A DNA stretch of 17,891 nucleotides, taken from positions 1-17,891 of the forward strand of contig JBBDIM010000146.1 in assembly GCA_040880405.1 (NCBI GenBank), in the 5' to 3' direction. This document shows positions 13,578 to 17,891 of this stretch, piece after piece. This DNA is from JBBDIM01 sp040880405 (GTDB taxonomy: Bacteria > Planctomycetota > Planctomycetia > Pirellulales > Pirellulaceae). Within the stretch, counting starts at the first letter, position 1. The number at the start of each line of letters is the position of its first letter. The position numbers and the translations under genes are program-made. The notes under the pieces are model-generated. The model was not told the DNA's origin. It saw only the letters and a list, made by a program, of their open reading frames with translations, and did no database searches.

Positions 13578-14387
13578 TCAGACAAACCGAACCGGGTCGC
13601 GATCCGCCTGACTCGCGGTGACCGCCAACTGGGGAAACGTCGCGGCCAGTTCCTCGGCCAGTTGCCGTAGGGCGAAACGTTCGCTCGCGTAGTGCCCCAG
13701 CAAAATCATCCCAATCCCACGCGCCTCCGCTTCCAGGCAAGTGTGGAAGTTGGTCTCGCCGGTGATGAAGCAGTCGCACCCTTGGGCGATCGCCATCTCC
13801 AAGAAACCACCGGCCGATCCGCACGCGAGCCCGACTTTCTGAATGGGTTGATCGCCTCGGCCGATCACCTGAACCTGCGCTACCTCGAACAGCGACTTGG
13901 CCTGGGTTGCCAGTTCGTCCAGGGAAACCGCATCTGCGAGCAGGCCGAAGCGACCGACCCCCACTGGGTGCTCAATCTCTTCCGGGGCGGGCTTCACCAC
14001 CAACGGCTCGATCTGGCCCAACTCCAAGTTTTCAGCCAAACGCTGGTTAATCCCGGCGCGGCAGGAATCGAACGAAGTATGCGGGCTGTAAATCGCCACG
14101 CCATGCCGCACCAACCGTAACAGCATCGCGCCGGCGGTCGTTTCGGTGGTCAGTCGTTTCGAGGCGTGAAACGGCAACGGATGATGCGCCACCAGCAAAT
14201 CGACGTTCGCCGCCACCGCCTCTTCCACCACGCTCGGCGTGATGGTCAACGTGGTCATGATCCGCCGCACGGTTTGGTCCGCGTCACCCACCAACAGCCC
14301 GACGTTGTCCCAAGGTTCGGCCAACCAAGTGGGGGCGAAGGTTTCGAGGTAATCGCAAATTACACGCAAGTTCAGGCCGTCGTTCAT
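13578..14387 (-). CDS. Nif3-like dinuclear metal-centre protein
   Basis: The protein has 269 residues, typical of the bacterial Nif3/YbgI family, which forms hexameric toroids with a two-metal site. Family blocks are AEPWDNVGLLVG (23-34), LLVAHHPLPF with metal ligands His68 and His69, IYSPHTSFDS with His103 and Asp107, FITGETNFH, and LGHYASERFA with His232 and Glu236. All five usual ligand positions are present. The family is conserved but its substrate is unsettled; members are often annotated as GTP cyclohydrolase 1 type 2. The ATG at 14387 has a GGAG 5 nt upstream. It follows the metal ATPase gene by 64 nt on the same strand with no terminator visible, so the two may be co-transcribed. Confidence 0.93.
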   Translation of the reverse strand: MNDGLNLRVICDYLETFAPTWLAEPWDNVGLLVGDADQTVRRIMTTLTITPSVVEEAVAANVDLLVAHHPLPFHASKRLTTETTAGAMLLRLVRHGVAIYSPHTSFDSCRAGINQRLAENLELGQIEPLVVKPAPEEIEHPVGVGRFGLLADAVSLDELATQAKSLFEVAQVQVIGRGDQPIQKVGLACGSAGGFLEMAIAQGCDCFITGETNFHTCLEAEARGIGMILLGHYASERFALRQLAEELAATFPQLAVTASQADRDPVRFV

Positions 14388-14451
14388 TATGCTCCGGGAG
14401 ATTTTGGAGGATTGAATGTGGGGCTTTCGCGGATCGTTTGCAAACCCAATT

Positions 14452-16674
14452 CTAACGCAACAGCCGCAGGCTGTTGGCGATGACCACCAGGGAGACGCCG
14501 GTGTCGGCGATGATCGCCATCCAGAGGCTGGAATACCCGGCGACCGCCAGCAGGACGAATAGCAGTTTCACCCCCAGGGCAAAGGCGATGTTTTGCTGGA
14601 TCATGAACAGTGTGCGGCGGCCATGCCGGATCAGCCACGGCACTTTGTCGATCTCGTCCGACATCAACGCCACATCGGCCGCCTCGATCGCCGCGTCGCT
14701 GCCGATCGCCCCGAGCGCGATTCCCACATCGGCTGCTGCGAGCGCGGGGCTGTCGTTCACGCCGTCGCCGAGCATCGCCACCGATTTGCCACTCGCCTGA
14801 AGGGCTTCGATCTGGCGGATTTTGTCTTCCGGGAGCTGGTCCCCCGCGTAGTGATCGACCCCGGTCGCCTCAGCGATGGGGCGGACGTTTTCCGTGCGGT
14901 CACCAGAGAGGATCTCGACATGCCGAATCCCCAGGTGGTGCAGTTGGGCGATCATCTCCGCGGCCGTATCTCGCAGGCCATCCCGCAGGACAAACACCCC
15001 GAGCACGCGTTCTTCCCGCCCGACCACCACTAGCGAACCGTGAAACTCCGCCGCGTCGAACCGGGCCAGCAACTCGCCGCAGGCCGGGTCGCGCTGCCGC
15101 GCCATCCGCGAACTGCCGCTCCAGTACAGCGCGCCCTCAATCCGCCCTTCCACCCCTTGGCCGATCAGCTCTTGCAGGTGCTCCACCGAACGGCGGCTGG
15201 CATCTTTTTGCTCGGCGTAGTGGCTGATGGCGAGGGCCAATGGATGCGTGCTCCCTCGATGAAGCGTCCCCGCGATTTCCACCAGCGACGCCTCGTCGGT
15301 CCCATTCGCCGGAATGACTCGATCGACCTGCGGGGCCCCTTCGGTCAACGTCCCGGTTTTGTCCATCACAATGGCGTCGACCTTGGCCAAGGCTTCCAGG
15401 GCCATTCCCCCTTTGACCAACACCCCCCGGTGCGCCGCCGCCGTCAACCCGGAGACGATGCTCACCGGGGTGGCAATCACCAAGGCACAGGGACAAGCGA
15501 TCACCAGCAGGACCAACCCGTTATAAAACCAAGCGGCGAAACTCGCCCCCAATACCAGCGGCGGCACCAGCATGACCGCCGCGGCCAGCAGCATCATCGC
15601 CGGAGTGTAGTAGCTGGCGAATCGCTCAACCCATTGTTGACTCGGTGCGCGGTTGGCGTGGGCTTGTTCCACCAGGCGGATAATCCGCGCCAGCATCGTA
15701 TCGCCGGAGGCCTGCCGAACCTCAAACTGCAACAGACCTTGGCCGTTGATCGTGCCGGCGAACACCAGCGACTCGGCCTGTTTCTCCATCGGGATCGACT
15801 CGCCGGTGATCGGTGCCTGATTGACGGTCGACTGACCTTCGGTCACCACGCCGTCGAGCGGGATTCGCTCGCCTGGCAACACTTGACAGATATCGCCGAC
15901 CCCGACCTTGTGGACCTCGACCTCATGGAAATGCCCCTGCGCGCATCTCCGCCGAGCAATCTCTGGGGCAGATTCCATCAAGGCGGCGATCGACCGCCGG
16001 GCCTTCCCCACGCTCCACTGTTCCAGCAGCAGCGAAAGCGAGAACAAAAAGGTGACCATCGCCGCCTCGAACCACTGCCCCAGCAGCAAGGCCCCCGTCA
16101 CTGCCACGCACATGAGGACGTTCATATCGGCTGAGCGCCGCTTCACGGCCGACCACGCCTTGGGCACCACCCACCGCATGCCCAGAGCGGTCGACAGCAA
16201 ATAGAGCACGATCGCCGCCATCGGCACCGCGTGTTGGTGTCCGGCGTGTCCCAGGATGCCGAGCCAATCGCCGGTTGACCAAGCCTGAATCACCACGGCC
16301 ACGGCCAAAAACGCCCCGCTCCGGATGGTATGTTTGCGGCGTAGGCGATCCGAGGTGGAGACCGGCCGCGGGTCATTGGCCTTTGCGTCGGACTGAGCGG
16401 GGGACGAGCCGATCTCAACGTGGGCGGTCATGCCCAGGTCGCGAACCTTGGCGATCAGATCGGCCGGTGAGGTTTGGGCCGGATCGTACTGGACAAACAT
16501 CCGCCCTTGCAGCGGATTGAAATCTAACTGCGCAATTCCCGGGGCCTTCCCCAGCCCGGCACTCAACTGCCGCGCCTCCTCGGCGCAGTCCAACTCCTCG
16601 ACCCGCAGCGTCACGCGGCTGATGGTCGCTGGATGAGAGTGGGCGGATTGCTCGGCGGGGTCGACTCGGCTCAT
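14452..16674 (-). CDS. P1B-type heavy-metal ATPase, Zn/Cd/Pb exporter class
   Basis: The protein has 740 residues from the ATG at 16674. An N-terminal heavy-metal-associated fold (about 17-88) has a single Cys in ELDCAEE (Cys30) instead of the usual CxxC. The membrane core carries the CPC transport motif (394-396) in IACPCALVIATP. The cytoplasmic machinery is complete: TGES (290-293), DKTGT with phosphorylated Asp438, the His-Pro dipeptide at 477-478, and GDGVND (636-641). Lys703 in the seventh and Asp724 in the eighth membrane helix are the signature of the P1B-2 (ZntA-like) class, so Zn2+, Cd2+ or Pb2+ efflux is expected. The loop after the first helix holds HAGHQH (143-148), a possible extra metal site. 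No metal regulator gene is adjacent. The start is supported by an extended -10 box immediately upstream; there is no Shine-Dalgarno. A TTG at 16713 is the alternative. Confidence 0.93.
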   Translation of the reverse strand: MSRVDPAEQSAHSHPATISRVTLRVEELDCAEEARQLSAGLGKAPGIAQLDFNPLQGRMFVQYDPAQTSPADLIAKVRDLGMTAHVEIGSSPAQSDAKANDPRPVSTSDRLRRKHTIRSGAFLAVAVVIQAWSTGDWLGILGHAGHQHAVPMAAIVLYLLSTALGMRWVVPKAWSAVKRRSADMNVLMCVAVTGALLLGQWFEAAMVTFLFSLSLLLEQWSVGKARRSIAALMESAPEIARRRCAQGHFHEVEVHKVGVGDICQVLPGERIPLDGVVTEGQSTVNQAPITGESIPMEKQAESLVFAGTINGQGLLQFEVRQASGDTMLARIIRLVEQAHANRAPSQQWVERFASYYTPAMMLLAAAVMLVPPLVLGASFAAWFYNGLVLLVIACPCALVIATPVSIVSGLTAAAHRGVLVKGGMALEALAKVDAIVMDKTGTLTEGAPQVDRVIPANGTDEASLVEIAGTLHRGSTHPLALAISHYAEQKDASRRSVEHLQELIGQGVEGRIEGALYWSGSSRMARQRDPACGELLARFDAAEFHGSLVVVGREERVLGVFVLRDGLRDTAAEMIAQLHHLGIRHVEILSGDRTENVRPIAEATGVDHYAGDQLPEDKIRQIEALQASGKSVAMLGDGVNDSPALAAADVGIALGAIGSDAAIEAADVALMSDEIDKVPWLIRHGRRTLFMIQQNIAFALGVKLLFVLLAVAGYSSLWMAIIADTGVSLVVIANSLRLLR

Positions 16675-16680
16675 GCTGAA

Positions 16681-16689
16681 ATCATACCA
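16681..16689 (-). promoter_or_regulatory. Extended -10 promoter for the metal ATPase
   Basis: On the minus strand TGGTATGAT fits the extended -10 pattern TGnTATAAT at all but one position. Its last base is 7 nt from the A of the ATG at 16674. Transcription would start at or beside the start codon, implying a leaderless mRNA and explaining the absent Shine-Dalgarno. Confidence 0.4.
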
Positions 16690-16974
16690 CGCCGCTACCC
16701 GTTTGCAGCCCAAACTTGCCTCCTGGTAACCGTTTCCAACGATTTGCCAGCTCCGGACACTTGGGGCGGGTGGTAGGTGTTGCGCGGGCGAACATATGGG
16801 CTCCGGGCCTTTGGATGGCGATGTCCACGTAGCGAGACTGGCGTAAAGTTAGGCACCATTGGATCGGTCAACAATCGAAAAAGCCGGTGATTCAGATGTC
16901 GTTCTGCGCACTCGCCGGATCGCACCCTCAGTCGTTTTTTGCCATGTGCTGTTTTCCCGTTCGGATCGGTCCCT

Positions 16975-16980
16975 TATAGT
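16975..16980 (+). promoter_or_regulatory. Candidate -10 box for the M28 peptidase
   Basis: TATAGT is five of six to consensus, but it lies only 11 nt before the ATG, with a poor -35 (TTTTCC) 17 nt upstream. It would again give a very short leader. Confidence 0.25.
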
Positions 16981-16991
16981 AGGCAAGGCTT

Positions 16992-17840
16992 ATGTTTTCC
17001 AGCACCCCAGTTCCACTGCCGGATCGACCGGCGATTCGCGAAAACTTGCTGCTGCATGTCGATCGGCTCGCCGGGCTGATTGGGCCGCGGTCGTTCGTGC
17101 GGCCGATGTCGATTGAAGCGACCATTAAGTATCTCACCAGCGAGTGGGACGCAATGGGGTACGCCGTCCGGCAAGAGACCTACGAGGCGGGCCGCGATCT
17201 CGCGACCAACTTAATTGTCGAGATCCCCGGCACCACGCGGCCCGACGAGATCGTGCTGCTGGGTGCCCATTACGACACGACCCCCTCAACCCCCGGCGCG
17301 GACGATAACGCCTCGGCGGTGGCGGTGCTGTTGGAAGTGTCGCGGATGCTGTACCGGCTCGCCGGCGGACGAACGCTGCGGTGTGTTGCCTTCGCCTGTG
17401 AAGAGGCCCCGTACTTCAATACCGGTTCCATGGGCAGCCAGCACCATGCGCAAACCGCGAAGGTCGCGGGCGAAAAAATCGTGGGGATGCTCTGCCTGGA
17501 GATGGTCGGTTACTTTGTCGACGAACCGGGCTCGCAGATCGTCCCACCCACCATCCCCAAGCGACTGCACCGGCTATTTCCCAAACGGGGCAATTTTTTG
17601 GCGGCGGTCGGCAACCTCGCCTCATGGCGATTGGTGTGGTCATTTCGCCGCGGCTTCAAGCGAGGCACCAAGTTACCCCTCTTCTCAATCGCCCTACCAG
17701 AAACCATCCACGAAATCCGACTGAGCGACAACAGCTCATTCTGGGACCAAGGCTACCCAGCCCTGATGCTGACCGACACGAGCTTCCTGAGAAACCCCCA
17801 CTACCACCAACCGAGCGACACCCCGGAAACGCTTAACTAG
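16992..17840 (+). CDS. M28 family zinc peptidase, apparently truncated at the C-terminus
   Basis: The protein has 282 residues. It carries the aminopeptidase M28 metal-site motifs in order: GAHYDT (His93, with Asp95), GADDNASAVA (Asp104), CEEAPYF (catalytic Glu137 and metal-binding Glu138), LEMVGY (Glu170) and the final HYHQPSDT (His272). All are intact, so catalysis may persist. No signal peptide or membrane segment is visible, so it may be cytoplasmic. It ends at DTPETLN followed by TAG. In relatives DTPETL is normally followed by about 20 more residues starting D/Y-E-R-M, so the last helix is missing. The sequence after the stop looks unrelated, and a mobile-element border is possible. AAGG lies a few nt before the ATG, a weak ribosome site. 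Confidence 0.85.
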   Translation: MFSSTPVPLPDRPAIRENLLLHVDRLAGLIGPRSFVRPMSIEATIKYLTSEWDAMGYAVRQETYEAGRDLATNLIVEIPGTTRPDEIVLLGAHYDTTPSTPGADDNASAVAVLLEVSRMLYRLAGGRTLRCVAFACEEAPYFNTGSMGSQHHAQTAKVAGEKIVGMLCLEMVGYFVDEPGSQIVPPTIPKRLHRLFPKRGNFLAAVGNLASWRLVWSFRRGFKRGTKLPLFSIALPETIHEIRLSDNSSFWDQGYPALMLTDTSFLRNPHYHQPSDTPETLN

Positions 17841-17891
17841 TGTCTGTCCGGAAATTGGTTAGGGCTTGAATCCTAGGCGATTTCGGTGACT
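17838..17891 (+). mobile_element. Possible mobile-element end truncating the peptidase gene
   Basis: The peptidase homology stops at the TAG in ACTAGTGTCTGTCCGGAAAT. The following bases (TGTCTGTCCGGAAATTGG) look like a transposon terminal repeat by position and style, but only about 50 nt are visible and no partner end or transposase is in the window. This rests on the abrupt loss of protein homology. Confidence 0.25.

Larger units (their letters stand above)
16675..16991. other. Divergent intergenic region, ATPase and M28 peptidase
   Basis: These 317 nt separate divergent genes. At the left edge is TGGTATGAT (minus strand, 16681-16689); at the right edge is TATAGT (16975-16980). The middle holds a weak open frame on each strand without family features. 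I see no palindromic operator of the MerR/SmtB type, although such a site could be imperfect. Confidence 0.45.

Noticed and set aside
15040..16134. A 364-residue plus-strand frame opposite the metal ATPase.
   Set aside because: The ATPase on the other strand has every catalytic motif. The antisense frame is His/Gln/Arg-rich and an artefact of high GC.

Overview
The window looks like a scaffold from a GC-rich member of the Planctomycetota, most likely a Pirellulales-type lineage. The strongest evidence is the left end. There a large secreted protein combining PSCyt1, PSCyt2 (DUF1549), LamG and PSD1 (DUF1553) is followed after 2 nt by a Tat-exported DUF1501 protein, a gene pair that is a hallmark of this phylum. 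Most genes lie on the minus strand. No rRNA, tRNA, CRISPR array or complete transposase gene was found. A run of exactly 100 Ns (8446-8545) is a scaffold join, so the order across it is not certain.

Layout. 1-4492 (minus): the PSCyt/PSD1 gene and the DUF1501 gene, the latter cut by the window start. 4833-5786 (plus): a membrane-anchored ankyrin-repeat protein with visibly lower GC than its neighbours, ending 19 nt from a convergent hypothetical membrane protein (5806-6393, minus). 6394-6791: a non-coding stretch holding two 74-bp palindromic elements in opposite orientation, just beyond the stop of a vSGLT-like sodium/solute symporter (6792-8408, minus). After the N gap comes a possible 15-codon ORF. 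Next is a minus-strand cluster read from right to left: family 2 glycosyltransferase (13259-12519), BshC-like protein (12504-10894), Eis-like tandem GNAT/SCP2 protein (10805-9387), and a small lipoprotein whose probable TTG start overlaps the GNAT stop (9394-8741). Further right are a P1B-type heavy-metal ATPase (16674-14452) and a Nif3-family protein (14387-13578), 64 nt apart. Divergent from these is an M28 zinc peptidase (16992-17840) that ends abruptly inside a conserved C-terminal motif, possibly at a mobile-element border.

How the genes may work together. The left pair belongs to an exported, planctomycete-specific system often found near polysaccharide-degradation genes. The most intriguing set is the four-gene cluster: a BshC-like putative cysteine-adding enzyme beside a double-GNAT acetyltransferase recalls the last steps of bacillithiol and mycothiol synthesis, but no other pathway gene is present, so this is a hypothesis. 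The P1B ATPase carries the membrane Lys and Asp of Zn/Cd/Pb exporters and probably handles metal efflux. The two 74-bp palindromes and a perfect 27-bp palindrome inside the lipoprotein gene suggest that small dispersed repeats are active in this genome.
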